Of a stretch of 64,000 bases of DNA, positions 51,058-60,983 are shown piece by piece. The stretch covers positions 1 through 64,000 of the forward strand of contig JAVVXB010000010.1 in NCBI GenBank assembly GCA_036651815.1, in the 5' to 3' direction. A model generated the notes under the pieces. That model worked only from the letters and a program-made list of their open reading frames with translations, was not told where the DNA came from and searched no databases. The number at the start of each line of letters is the position of its first letter. The first letter of the stretch is position 1. The position numbers were made by a program, and so were the translations under genes. This stretch comes from JAVVXB01 sp036651815. GTDB lineage: Bacteria > Bacillota > Clostridia > Christensenellales > CAG-138.

Positions 51058-51984
51058 TTATCGTTTACGCAACATTTGGATGATATTTAATTGCACCTCA
51101 AACTGTTGCCGCTGTTTTTTCGCCACCGTTTCAAGGATCAATCCGCATACAAGCGAAAGCATGCCAAGAATGATGCTCACGGTGGAAACAATCAGCGTTG
51201 GAAAACGCGGTACCAGACCGGTTCTTGCAAATTCCACCAGAACCGGTATGAACAAAACGATGCCGACAATGAAAAAAAGTCCGGCAAACAGTCCAAAGAA
51301 TGACATGGGCCGATAGTCCTTATAGAGATTGAAGATGGTTTTTAACACGCGAAATCCGTCCGAGTAGGTAGAAAGCTTCGACACGCTACCCGTGGGTCGG
51401 TCGCGATAATCCACCGGAATCGACTGAATGTGCAGATTCTTATCCAGTGCGTGGATGGTCATCTCGGTTTCAATTTCAAATCCCGCGGATAGCACCGGAA
51501 AGGATTTGACAAACAGCGGTGAAAATGCACGGTATCCCGTCATGATATCCATGATATCGCCATGGAAAATTCCGTTGACAAGACCGCGTACCATCCGGTT
51601 GCCTAGGTTGTGAAACGGACGCTTATTCTCCGTAAAATAGGTAGCCGAAAGTCGATCGCCCACGACCATATCCACGTTTTTATCTAGAACCAACTCTACC
51701 ATATTTCGCGCGTACTCCGCCGGATAGGTATCATCCCCGTCAATCATCAGATAGCAATCGGCATCGATTTCACGAAACATGGTGCGGATGACATTGCCCT
51801 TGCCCTGTCTGGATTCATAGCGAACAATCGCGCCCGCTCTGCGCGCAGCAGCGTCTGTTCCGTCCGTGGAGTTGTTGTCATAGACATAAATCTCCGCTTC
51901 GGGCAGCGTATTTTTAAAATCCATGACCACCTTCTCTACCGTCTGCGCTTCATTATAGCAGGGAATCAGTATCGCAATCTTCAT
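51058..51984 (-). CDS. Polyprenyl-phosphate glycosyltransferase (GT2, GtrB-like)
   Basis: A 308-residue membrane enzyme: the GT2 start 'ILIPCYNEAQTVEKVV', 'YVYDNNSTDGTD' and 'LMIDGDDTYPAEY' (metal Asp) are followed by two C-terminal membrane helices (about 235-260 and 268-292), as in GtrB/dolichol-phosphate sugar synthases. It would charge undecaprenyl phosphate with a sugar on the inner face. Its start overlaps the stop of the next upstream gene (ATGA), so the two are coupled. Confidence 0.88.
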   Translation of the reverse strand: MKIAILIPCYNEAQTVEKVVMDFKNTLPEAEIYVYDNNSTDGTDAAARRAGAIVRYESRQGKGNVIRTMFREIDADCYLMIDGDDTYPAEYARNMVELVLDKNVDMVVGDRLSATYFTENKRPFHNLGNRMVRGLVNGIFHGDIMDIMTGYRAFSPLFVKSFPVLSAGFEIETEMTIHALDKNLHIQSIPVDYRDRPTGSVSKLSTYSDGFRVLKTIFNLYKDYRPMSFFGLFAGLFFIVGIVLFIPVLVEFARTGLVPRFPTLIVSTVSIILGMLSLVCGLILETVAKKQRQQFEVQLNIIQMLRKR

Positions 51985-54272
51985 TCCGCATCCTCCATAT
52001 TCTTTTTTCGGTGTACAAGCACTTTTCGTTTGCTAAAATAGTTCCAAATCATCACCAGTACAACGGCAATGAGTTTGGCAAGCATGTAGTGAATCTGCAT
52101 CCGATCCACAAACAGATACATGAACCATTCGTTCAGTCCCAAGCCAATGAGACTCGTAAGTAAAAATCCTGCCTTGATACCTCTGTTCTTGGTATTCGCG
52201 CCCTGAAATACCCAATATGCGCACAACAGATAATTTGTCACAACCGAGATTGCAAACGCAAACGCCGTGGCCAATAGGTAATGCAGTCCAAACACCTCAG
52301 CAAAAACGATCATACAGCCATAATCGATCCCAAAGCCAACTGCACCAGCTGCCGCAAAGCGCAGCATCTCCTGGCCTCTGCCCGTCCGCTTTTCAATGTG
52401 TTCAGCTGGAGCGGTCAGCTGATAGTGCGCCGTCTTATTCCAAAACAGTCCCAGCAGCAGTGGAAAGCACGCCATAATCGGATACGCATAGCGAACGATT
52501 ACGCACGGGCCAAGCAGCAGTGTCATCCAAACCCCATATGGTAATGCAAGCGGCAACGCCAGCCGATATTGTTTGAAATAAAGTAGGGTAAGCACCGCAA
52601 GAAAGAGAACCCAGCAATAAAATCCCGGATTGAACAGCCAAGCAATCACCGGGATTTTCTCATGATTGTTTTCATGGGCAAACCATTGGTAATACGATTC
52701 CGCTCCTCTCCATAGGCTCTGCTTTTTCACATCCGCATTAATATTTTCGATAAACCCTGTAAACATATACCCGAGGATTTCCTCGGCCTCCGGTTCATTG
52801 TAGCAATCATAAATATGAGCATGCAGATTCCCGTCCGGATACCAATATCCAAGCGTCATGAGTAAAAACGCGTCTGTGTAATCATTTAAATAGGTTGGCA
52901 GATGCTTGCCCCAAACTTTGAGAAAGCCTAGCATGCTGGTTGCCCCATCACCAATGGTTGCATTCTCTTTGATCGGATCGGCCAACAAGGGGTAATAATT
53001 CTGAACCACCTTTTCCGGTAAATATTCGAAAATTTCCTGTTTGTCCACATCGCTCAGCTCGTCAGTGTGGTTGTTGTACGCTCTGGCAAGTTGCTGTATG
53101 GGAACGCTCAGCATTTCGATGCGCGGTCCATCGGTAGCGGATAATGCGCGGCTTAATAAATCCTTGCCTGCAAACGAGAGCACCAGCGAACCCGCAAGTA
53201 AAACGGCAATCCAAAACCGTTTTTGTTGCACGCCCAGCACCACGATGGGGAGCATGACGGCAAACGCATAGATCATATTGTTCCGCATAAGGCACGACAA
53301 TAGCACCGTACCCAGATATAGGAGGATACGCCCGGGGCTTTTGAAGAAGCTAACGGGATCCATGCAGATATCATAGAGTTGAAGTAAGCAAAGCAGAAAC
53401 AGCCCGGAGAATACGGTGTCCTTCGTGGAGGATACCGCAAGTATCGCGTGAAACGGCATCAACGCATAGAATCCAACCGCAACGATGCTGATGACGAACG
53501 GCACGTTCAGTCGTTTTACCAGATAAGTTGTAACACCGGCAAGCGAACCGGATAGAATCAGCGTCTGTACCGTTGTAAATACCGCCACACCGCCCGTGCC
53601 CGTGCCGAACACGGTAACGCCAAGTTGATAACATCCCTGAAACAGTAACGTATGCAACAGCGGCTGATAGGTATTGTACGCATGCGTCAGCGCCTGATGG
53701 TTTTGACTATACATGTCATATCCCCAGATCCCCGGGAAATACCCAAGATAGCAAGGCAACCAGAACAGCAACAGTATCCCCCAAACCGTAAAAAACACCG
53801 TTGATCGCTTCCAACCGGCCGGGTTCCAACGAGTGTTTTCCATTTTGAGCTGTCGCATATCATAGTTCGCGCGGGGAACACCGTGGAGAAACAGTATGAG
53901 CAGACTGGTGAGCACTGGGGTAAATGCCAAAGCAAAAAAAAGTGACAAAAGCACGTTGCTCACAGTGAGCGAAACATGCGATTCCACAAATATTGCTCTG
54001 CCAATCACCAGTGCAAGGGAGAGAACATACGCGCCAACCAACGAAAACGAGAGCAATCTGATGTTCAGTCGTTTGACGGCGCATCGAATCAACCAGTAGA
54101 ACAGTCCAAACGCAAGCGCACACGCCGTGACATTGATCACAATCGATGCGCTGGAAAGCATCGCCGATATCTGCGGCAATACGGCCGCAGCCAAGGCCGC
54201 GCATATCCCCGCAAACCATCTGTTCTTTTGTATAAAATCAATCATGCGATTCGTTTCAATGATCCTTTGCAT
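51981..54272 (-). CDS. Membrane glycosyltransferase-like protein (DUF6020) fused to GtrA flippase domain
   Basis: A 763-residue protein. The N-terminal 620 or so residues hold about twelve membrane helices with the loop 'YLGYFPGIWGYDMYSQNHQALT', which fits DUF6020/GT-C-like transferases that use lipid-linked sugars. The C-terminal part (from about 630, 'RFAAAGAVGFGIDYGCMIVFAEVFGLHYLL...VTNYLLCAYWVF', ending 'WNYFSKRKVLV') is a four-helix GtrA domain, which moves polyprenyl-phosphate sugars across the membrane. A flippase and a probable transferase are thus one chain, next to a GtrB-like gene. The start at 54272 (AAAGGA upstream) is the better of several. Confidence 0.78.
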   Translation of the reverse strand: MQRIIETNRMIDFIQKNRWFAGICAALAAAVLPQISAMLSSASIVINVTACALAFGLFYWLIRCAVKRLNIRLLSFSLVGAYVLSLALVIGRAIFVESHVSLTVSNVLLSLFFALAFTPVLTSLLILFLHGVPRANYDMRQLKMENTRWNPAGWKRSTVFFTVWGILLLFWLPCYLGYFPGIWGYDMYSQNHQALTHAYNTYQPLLHTLLFQGCYQLGVTVFGTGTGGVAVFTTVQTLILSGSLAGVTTYLVKRLNVPFVISIVAVGFYALMPFHAILAVSSTKDTVFSGLFLLCLLQLYDICMDPVSFFKSPGRILLYLGTVLLSCLMRNNMIYAFAVMLPIVVLGVQQKRFWIAVLLAGSLVLSFAGKDLLSRALSATDGPRIEMLSVPIQQLARAYNNHTDELSDVDKQEIFEYLPEKVVQNYYPLLADPIKENATIGDGATSMLGFLKVWGKHLPTYLNDYTDAFLLMTLGYWYPDGNLHAHIYDCYNEPEAEEILGYMFTGFIENINADVKKQSLWRGAESYYQWFAHENNHEKIPVIAWLFNPGFYCWVLFLAVLTLLYFKQYRLALPLALPYGVWMTLLLGPCVIVRYAYPIMACFPLLLGLFWNKTAHYQLTAPAEHIEKRTGRGQEMLRFAAAGAVGFGIDYGCMIVFAEVFGLHYLLATAFAFAISVVTNYLLCAYWVFQGANTKNRGIKAGFLLTSLIGLGLNEWFMYLFVDRMQIHYMLAKLIAVVLVMIWNYFSKRKVLVHRKKNMEDAE

Positions 54273-54550
54273 TTTCCTTTGTAATGGCAACACTCTACAT
54301 ACAATTACGACAGTATCTTATCAAAGATTGATACATTCGTCCACTCCCGCGCAATTGTTTTCATAACTTATCAGAGATGATGCACATTGATTACGGTAGG
54401 TATGCCAATCCAGCAGGGTCATCTTGCGTGCATCGGGGTCCAATCGGCTCACACGTTAGAATTCTATCGAATGAATGAAGCCGAATTTTGTGGTGGATAG
54501 GCTTGACAACGCCGCTTCTGCAATATTTCATATGAAAATGCTGTTTTTGT
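54273..54550. other. Intergenic region, no gene seen
   Basis: This divergent gap holds the upstream regions of the membrane glycosyltransferase and of the riboswitch. I see no intact gene and no clear promoter on the minus strand. Confidence 0.4.
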
Positions 54551-54578
54551 TTGCAATTGGAAATTCTCTTGATATAAT
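54551..54578 (+). promoter_or_regulatory. Promoter ahead of the manganese riboswitch
   Basis: TTGCAA (54551-54556), a 16-base spacer and a perfect TATAAT (54573-54578) place the transcript start at the beginning of the aptamer. Confidence 0.6.
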
Positions 54579-54582
54579 AATA

Positions 54583-54696
54583 GTACGTGAGGGAGTAGTT
54601 GACGCGATACCTGTATGATCGCGTTCCAAGATCAACATTCAATCGATATGCATATATTGTATATCTGGCTTGGATCAAATAACAAGACTCATGTAC
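54583..54696 (+). ncRNA. yybP-ykoY (manganese) riboswitch aptamer
   Basis: The leader has the conserved 'GGGAGTAG' loop just after P1, a hairpin (GACGCGAT...ATCGCGTT), 'CCAAGATCAACATTC', a variable stem, 'CTGGCTTGG' pairing back, and 'AACAAGAC' before the P1 return. P1 pairs GTACGTGAG (54583-54591) with CTCATGTAC (54688-54696), with one G-U pair. These are the features of the yybP-ykoY class, which senses Mn2+ and often controls cation ATPases or TerC-type exporters. The same CTCATGTAC strand is needed for the terminator that follows, so bound metal should switch the ATPase gene on. Confidence 0.85.
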
Positions 54697-54729
54697 GACA
54701 TTGTTTTCTGCCGTACATGAGCCTTTTTC
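54688..54729 (+). terminator. Riboswitch expression-platform terminator
   Basis: CTCATGTACG (54688-54697) and CGTACATGAG (54712-54721) make a perfect 10-bp stem with a 14-base loop, followed by CCTTTTTC. It shares its 5' strand with aptamer P1, so the two structures exclude each other. Confidence 0.88.
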
Positions 54730-54776
54730 ATACAGAAGAAAAAACTGGAATTGCCAGGAAAGGATGACTTATAACC

Positions 54777-57416
54777 ATGCAACATTATGTAAACAGCACC
54801 GATTCAGTCCTATCTGCCGTTGGTAGTAGCGGGCACGGTCTCACTGGCGAAGAAGCTGCAAAGCGTCTTGCACAGAATGGACAAAACAAACTTGACGAAG
54901 GCAAAAAAACATCTGTCCTCGTACGATTCTTCCAGCAGATGAAGGATCCGATGATTCTCATCTTACTTGCCGCCGCCTTGGTCTCCGGCATAACAGCCGC
55001 CATTGAAGGTGAAAGCTTTGCGGATGTAATCATTATTCTATCCGTTGTCATCATCAACGCGGTGTTGGGCGTCGTTCAGGAAAGCAAAGCTGAAAAAGCC
55101 ATCGAAGCGCTCCAAAAGATGTCCGCCGCTACCTGCCGAGTATTGAGGGATGGGCAGGTTTTACGAATCAAAAATGAAGATATTGTGGTTGGTGATGTGG
55201 TCTTGCTGGAAGCCGGCGATGCCATCCCTGCAGACGGCCGTGTTTTGGAAAGCATGAGCATGCAGATTGAGGAGGCCGCCCTGACCGGCGAAAGCGTACC
55301 CGTCAACAAACATACCGAAGCGATCTCGCTTGGCGATGCCAAGGACGTCCCCCTTGGTGATCGCAAAAATATGATCTATATGGGCAGCACCGTCGTCTAT
55401 GGACGGGGTAAGGCGGTCATCACCGGCATAGGCATGCAAACCGAAATGGGCAAAATTGCAGATGCTCTCAGCAAAGCTGAGGATGGGCAGACGCCGCTAC
55501 AAATCAAGCTTTCACAGCTCAGCAAAATTCTCACTTGGCTGGTGCTTGGCATCTGTGTCGTGATCTTTACCGTCAACTTGCTACGTTTCCGCGGCTCCGA
55601 TGAAACCTATATTCTGGATTCATTTCTCATCGCCGTCAGCCTTGCAGTTGCAGCAATTCCAGAAGGACTGGCCGCTGTTGTCACCATCGTACTCAGCATT
55701 GGCGTAACCAATATGTCTAAACGCAATGCCATTATCCGCCGCTTGACCGCAGTAGAAACACTGGGTTGCGCCCAGATTATCTGCTCGGATAAGACTGGCA
55801 CCCTGACCCAGAACAAGATGACTGTGGTGGAAAGCTACGGTGAAGAGGTCCCGCTTCTGGCAACCGCGCTTGCGCTGTGCAGCGATGCTGAGCTAGAGAA
55901 TGGCACCGCTGTTGGCGAACCGACCGAATGCGCCCTTGTCAACTTTGCCGCGAAGGTAGGTTTGCCAAAACCTACCTTGACGCTGGCTGCCCCACGCATC
56001 GGTGAAGCGCCATTTGATAGCATGCGCAAGATGATGTCAACCCTGCATCAGACCGACGGGAACGATATTGTGCAGTACACCAAGGGTGCGCCGGATGAAA
56101 TTCTCAAGCTTTGTACCATGTACCGAAAAAATGGCGTTGCCGTTACCTTGACCGATGCGGTCAAGGACGAAATCCTGGCTGCAAACAAGGCCATGGCTGA
56201 CAAAGCGCTGCGTGTGCTTGCCGCTTCGATGCGGTCCTACGATTCCCTGCCAAAGGATGACTCTGCCGCTGCCTTGGAGCATGATCTTATCTTCATCGGT
56301 CTTGTCGGCATGATCGATCCGGTTCGTCCTGAAGTAACCGCGGCGATCAAGGAATGCCGCAGTGCCGGAATCCGTCCAATCATGATTACAGGCGACCACC
56401 GCGACACCGCGGTGGCCATCGCCAAAGAGCTTGGCATCATTCAAGATGCCTCCGAAGCCATCACCGGCGCACAGCTCAACGAAATCTCCGACGAAATATT
56501 TGAGCAGACGGTTGGCAATTACAGCGTATATGCCCGCGTACAGCCGGAACATAAAGTTCGAATTGTCAATGCATGGCGCAAAAACGGTTTTGTCACCGCC
56601 ATGACCGGCGATGGTGTCAATGACGCGCCAAGCATTAAGAGTGCAGACATTGGCGTTGGCATGGGGATTACTGGTACGGACGTGACGAAAAATGTCGCGG
56701 ATATGGTATTGGCTGATGATAACTTTGCCACCATCGTTGGCGCAGTTGAGGAGGGCAGGCGTATCTATGACAATATCCGCAAAGCCATCCAATTCCTGCT
56801 CTCATCCAACATGAGCGAAGTGATGTCCATCTTCATCGCGACGTTGATTGGTTTTGTGATACTTAAGCCGGTGCATCTCTTGTGGATCAATCTAATTACC
56901 GACTGTTTTCCAGCACTGGCGCTTGGAACGGAATCTGCCGAAGCCAACCTGATGGAACGTGCCCCGCGGCTAACAAAGGACGGTATATTCGCTGGCGGCG
57001 TCGGTTTTGACGTTGTGTATCAAGGTCTGCTCGTAACCATATTGACGCTAACGGCCTACTACATTGGTCACTTTATGGAGTCCGGCATTTGGGAGTTCAC
57101 CAACAGCGCGGACGGTATGACCATGGCCTTTTTGACCATGAGTATGGCGGAAATCTTCCACAGCTTCAACATGCGTTCCCAGAGACAGAGTGTCTTTACG
57201 ATGAAATCACAGAACAAGTATCTCTGGGGTGCCGCGATTCTGTCTCTGGTACTGACTACGGCAGTGCTGTATATTCCGTTCCTTGCAAATGCATTTGGGT
57301 TCGAGCATATCAGCATCGCAGAGTACGGCGTCGCCATGGTGCTCGCACTCTGCGTAATCCCGATTGTGGAGCTGGTTAAGTTGATCCAGCGATTCATTAA
57401 AAACCACAAATCTTGA
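54777..57416 (+). CDS. P2-type cation-transporting ATPase (likely Mn2+/Ca2+ export)
   Basis: An 879-residue P-type ATPase: N-terminal cation ATPase domain, 'AALTGESVPV' (actuator), 'AAIPEGLAAVVTIVLSIG' in M4, the phosphorylated Asp338 in 'CSDKTGTLTQNKM', 'MITGDHRDTAVAIAKELG', 'TGDGVNDAPSIKSADIGVGMG' and six C-terminal membrane helices. Sequence type is SERCA/PMR1-like. The Mn riboswitch in front argues that Mn2+ is exported when in excess, perhaps with Ca2+. A ribosome site (AAGGATG) stands about 12 bases from the start. Confidence 0.93.
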   Translation: MQHYVNSTDSVLSAVGSSGHGLTGEEAAKRLAQNGQNKLDEGKKTSVLVRFFQQMKDPMILILLAAALVSGITAAIEGESFADVIIILSVVIINAVLGVVQESKAEKAIEALQKMSAATCRVLRDGQVLRIKNEDIVVGDVVLLEAGDAIPADGRVLESMSMQIEEAALTGESVPVNKHTEAISLGDAKDVPLGDRKNMIYMGSTVVYGRGKAVITGIGMQTEMGKIADALSKAEDGQTPLQIKLSQLSKILTWLVLGICVVIFTVNLLRFRGSDETYILDSFLIAVSLAVAAIPEGLAAVVTIVLSIGVTNMSKRNAIIRRLTAVETLGCAQIICSDKTGTLTQNKMTVVESYGEEVPLLATALALCSDAELENGTAVGEPTECALVNFAAKVGLPKPTLTLAAPRIGEAPFDSMRKMMSTLHQTDGNDIVQYTKGAPDEILKLCTMYRKNGVAVTLTDAVKDEILAANKAMADKALRVLAASMRSYDSLPKDDSAAALEHDLIFIGLVGMIDPVRPEVTAAIKECRSAGIRPIMITGDHRDTAVAIAKELGIIQDASEAITGAQLNEISDEIFEQTVGNYSVYARVQPEHKVRIVNAWRKNGFVTAMTGDGVNDAPSIKSADIGVGMGITGTDVTKNVADMVLADDNFATIVGAVEEGRRIYDNIRKAIQFLLSSNMSEVMSIFIATLIGFVILKPVHLLWINLITDCFPALALGTESAEANLMERAPRLTKDGIFAGGVGFDVVYQGLLVTILTLTAYYIGHFMESGIWEFTNSADGMTMAFLTMSMAEIFHSFNMRSQRQSVFTMKSQNKYLWGAAILSLVLTTAVLYIPFLANAFGFEHISIAEYGVAMVLALCVIPIVELVKLIQRFIKNHKS

Positions 57417-57437
57417 CGTAAATTACCTTGGTTGCTA

Positions 57438-57474
57438 CAGGGACGCGGCTTATCAGCTGCGTCCCTGTTTATTT
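57438..57474 (+). terminator. Rho-independent terminator after the cation ATPase
   Basis: CAGGGACGCGGC and GCTGCGTCCCTG form a 12-bp stem with one mismatch and a six-base loop, followed by TTTATTT. Confidence 0.88.
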
Positions 57475-57569
57475 CGTCGAAACAGGCGCTGTTTTTACAG
57501 TTCGTTTATTTTTATTTCGTGAGCGGCGTGTTATAATGAAGTGAAAATAAATGGAGGTATAATCCAATT

Positions 57570-58992
57570 ATGGAACGTTATATGGATGAATCTTGGCGGC
57601 AGTCTATGCGGTTGCATGTTGACTTTAACAATATGATGTCCGATCAGCTTGGCAACCGTGGTTTATATAAGCGTGAAATTGATGCCATACAAGGCAAGAT
57701 GGATGCAGCTGTGATCAGCATGAAACAAAAGAGAGGTCAGATGCGCTGGCGTGAACTTCCCTACAATCAGGAAGACGTCGTACGGGATATTTTAGAAACC
57801 GCTACGGACATTCGAGAGCGTTTTGATAATTTTGTAGTATTCGGCATCGGTGGCAGCGCGCTAGGTCCCATCGCAGCAAGCCCTCAATCATCTGCGCTAC
57901 AACGATTTGCCTGCCGATCGACGTGGCGGTCCACGCTTGTTCGTGGAAGATAACATCGACCCTGAGCGTATGCGAGCTTTGCTGGATGTCATTGATATTG
58001 ATCGGACGGCGTTCAATGTCATCAGTAAATCCGGTGGCACTTCGGAGACCATGTCCCAGCTGTTGATTATCTCATCTTTGCTGCATGAACGTCTTGGTAA
58101 GGATATCAGCACGCATTTGTTTGCAACCACCGATATCGACAAAGGACATTTGCTCAAGATTGCAGAAATGGAAAACCTCAAAACCTTCGTCATTCCGGAT
58201 GGCGTAGGCGGTCGATTCTCAGAGCTTTGCCCCGTTGGCTTGTTGGCGGCCGCCGTGTGCGGTATCGATATTCGCGAACTGCTTGCGGGCGCGGCATTTA
58301 TGGATGGTCTCTGCGATCAGCAGCGCGATGTTTGGAAAAACCCGGCCTATATGATGGCCACTCTTCAGTACGTTGCCATGCAACGCGGCTGCAATATTGG
58401 GGTACTCATGCCCTATGCGGATTCTCTCAAATACATGTCCGACTGGTATGCACAGCTCTGGGCGGAATCACTCGGTAAACGCACGGATCTGAATGGTCAT
58501 GTTGTCAACGCCGGACAAACGCCTGTTAAATCACTGGGCGTTACGGATCAGCATTCTCAGGTACAGCTCTATACAGAAGGTCCGTTCGACAAAGTCATCA
58601 CCTTCCTAAGCGTAAATCGTTTTCGTGTTGAAACCATGATCAGCGACGGCTATTTTGATGTACCTGATGTATCCTTTCTCTGCGGTCACACACAAAACGA
58701 ACTAATTGCTGCGGAGCTACGTGCAACAGAGTATGCGGTTGCTAAGAGTGGGCATCTCAATAACACGATCATCATGCCGGAGGTCAACGCTTTCACAGTT
58801 GGCGAACTGCTCTTATTCTTCGAACTGTCAACCGCGTTTACCGGAGAGTTGCTTGAGATCAACGCCTTTGATCAGCCAGGCGTAGAAGCCGGTAAGCAGG
58901 CAGCATATGCGTTGCTTGGACGTCGTGGATTTGATGAAAAGCGCAAGGAACTCGCTGCTATACCGTCTAAGAACGAAAAATATATTATTTAA
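57570..58992 (+). pseudogene. pgi: Glucose-6-phosphate isomerase, frameshifted
   Basis: Two overlapping frames make one protein. The first gives the N-terminus to 'VVFGIGGSALGPIA' and then turns into nonsense; the second continues from 'QALNHLRYNDLPADRRGGPRLFVEDNIDPERM'. That frame carries 'SKSGGTSETMSQ', 'GVGGRFSELCPVGLLAAAVCGID' and the catalytic 'GHTQNELIAAE'. The break is at about 57874, in ATCGCAGCAAGCC, where two bases (modulo three) are missing. Everything else looks healthy: a GGAGG site, no other stops and a normal C-terminus. A sequencing error, a recent mutation or slippage could each explain it. The enzyme interconverts glucose-6- and fructose-6-phosphate. Confidence 0.85.
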
Positions 58993-60011
58993 TGATGGAA
59001 CGTATTCGAAATTTAACCGTCCGGGATATTCCGGAAGCACGTGAACTATGGGCGTCGTGCTTTGATGACTCGTCCGCTTTTATGGATTGGTTTTTTCAAT
59101 GCCGCTATCGTCCGGAATTCTCGCTTGCCCTTGAGATCGATGAAAAGATCGTCTGTATTGCGCACGGATGTCCTATGAAGGTGCGAATTCGCCAGGCTAT
59201 TCTGCCTGCTTTGATGATCTGTGGCGTTGCCACGCGCACGGAATTCCGCGGCCACGGCTATATGCACCGTATCATGGCTGCACTCGTAGCGCTCAGCCGT
59301 GACAATGATATCCCGGTGGTATTTCATAGTCCAGCCAAGCTAAATACCTATTTTTCCATCGGCCATCTGCCCTGTACTGATACGCTACGGTGGATTGCGC
59401 CGCAAGATGCAGCCGTTTCAGAACCTTTGTGGTCGGAAATTCCAGACCTTACGGCTTTGGTCGATTGCTACAATGCCGCCACGTTGCACTATTCAGGCAG
59501 TACGGTACGCAGCCAGTATGACATGCAGCTCAAGCTTGACGACTATCGATCCGATGGTGCCCATTGCCTCACCGCATGGCAGCACGATCGTCTCGATGGC
59601 TATTTGATTGCGTGTCCCTCCGAACAGTCAGGGGCATGGACTGCGCCGGAAGTAATTGCACGCAATCCTGCTGTCTATCAGACGTTACTGAAGCAACTGC
59701 CCATTGGTTCCTCCGCCAAGTTGCCACCTGATCTCCAATTGCCTGGTATCATCGAACCACAGGGCGTAATGGGCGTTGCGAGTGCCTCCGCGCTGCTCCG
59801 CGCCGTCTGCGGAGATCCAGCGCTCACTTTTGCAGTTGCGGATCCTCTTCTCTCATCCAATAACGGCGTATTTGATGGCCGTGGCCGACCCGTTTCCCGT
59901 ACTGCGCAGTATTCACTCTCTGCTGGCGAGCTGTTGCAGATGCTGTCCGGCTACACCGGATCAGATTCACATTTTCCAAAGTGTGTATGTTTCTGTGTCG
60001 ATGAATACTAA
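58992..60011 (+). CDS. GNAT acetyltransferase, Eis-like
   Basis: A 339-residue protein with an N-terminal GNAT domain ('LTVRDIPEARELWASCF', 'GVATRTEFRGHGYMHRIMAALVA', where R/Q-x-x-G-x-G/A binds acetyl-CoA), a second GNAT-like half and a C-terminal SCP2-like part, as in the Eis family. The substrate is unknown. Its start overlaps the pgi stop codon, with a second ATG directly after it, so it is coupled to pgi. Confidence 0.82.
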   Translation: MMERIRNLTVRDIPEARELWASCFDDSSAFMDWFFQCRYRPEFSLALEIDEKIVCIAHGCPMKVRIRQAILPALMICGVATRTEFRGHGYMHRIMAALVALSRDNDIPVVFHSPAKLNTYFSIGHLPCTDTLRWIAPQDAAVSEPLWSEIPDLTALVDCYNAATLHYSGSTVRSQYDMQLKLDDYRSDGAHCLTAWQHDRLDGYLIACPSEQSGAWTAPEVIARNPAVYQTLLKQLPIGSSAKLPPDLQLPGIIEPQGVMGVASASALLRAVCGDPALTFAVADPLLSSNNGVFDGRGRPVSRTAQYSLSAGELLQMLSGYTGSDSHFPKCVCFCVDEY

Positions 60012-60983
60012 GTTTTGAGCATATGTACCATAACCGATCTCTGCCAATTTCTCATTCTGATTCGCACTATCCAATCCGTATTGAATTCCGTCAGTTTTTG
60101 GCTGGGCGCCAATAGTTGGAGTAGCGCAAACCAGAAATAACAATGCCGCATCCATTATAAAATGGATGCCCGCTTTCCCAAATTGAAGGGTCACCGTATG
60201 TTGCAATGATCGTTGTAGTAGTTGCTATGGCCATAACAATACGTTTGCGTCCCTTGATTGTGTTGTTGATCTTACGGTAAATCTACCAAGTAAGGACAAT
60301 CAGTGGCATTAAAAATATTAGGCCCCCAAATTTTCAGCATGGTTATCTTTGAAACTCAGAAATGTCGACAATAAAGACAGGTACACGAAGACATTGTTTG
60401 GTAACATTGGCGTTGGGCGAGCCGGCAACAGGCGAATGTTTTTCCCAGATGACCAATCTCTGGCTGATTACGATCTATGCAAAGCATGCGATTCACCTGC
60501 TTGATTCTGCCCGGAGTGAAATTTTTTCATGCTCTTAACCTACGTTTTTCGGATGTGCCTAAAGTATTTGCAGTGCCCACGCAGAAGTTTCTTTTGCATC
60601 CGCTTATGTACGTTCTCCAGTACCCAGGTTCAATAACGAACCACCTGAAATCAGTCGATTAAGCCGATTGTTGCAGGGAAAATGCGCTTCCTGGCTATCT
60701 TCGCTGCTATGCTATGCAGTTTTTACAAGAAATAGCAGTGGCGTATCCGCGCTTTTGGACTTACCCATCACCAGTTGTGTCTGTAGCGCCGGGATTTTCA
60801 GCTGATATCCGCATAAAAATTTTGAAATCACCCGATATTCGTCCCTGAGATCAATCATCCTCTATCTTCCCTCATATTCAGATTTTAAAACAGTCCGAAT
60901 CGATTACCATTAATCAATTTTACTGTCAGTTTTATTAGATAGGTGGAAATACTAAGCAATTATGAGGATAAGGAGACACGAAA
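60012..60983. other. Long gap without an intact normal-sized gene
   Basis: About 970 bases between the GNAT gene and copA. Short open stretches occur on both strands but lack ribosome sites and family features, apart from a 48-codon frame listed separately. I see no terminator with a clear U-tract and no RNA gene. It may hold a decayed element. Confidence 0.45.
60712..60858 (-). CDS. Possible small protein, 48 residues, unknown
   Basis: ATG 60858 has GAGGGA nine bases upstream. The peptide begins MIDLRDEYRVISKFLCGYQL and ends PLLFLVKTA. No family is recognised; it may be the leftover of a larger gene in the decayed gap before copA. Confidence 0.25.
   Translation of the reverse strand: MIDLRDEYRVISKFLCGYQLKIPALQTQLVMGKSKSADTPLLFLVKTA

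Noticed and set aside
59967..60206. A 79-codon minus-strand frame after the GNAT gene
   Set aside because: It overlaps the GNAT coding end on the opposite strand and has neither a ribosome site nor a known pattern.
60477..60662. A 61-codon plus-strand frame before copA
   Set aside because: It lacks a ribosome site and any family pattern; it lies in a decayed gap.
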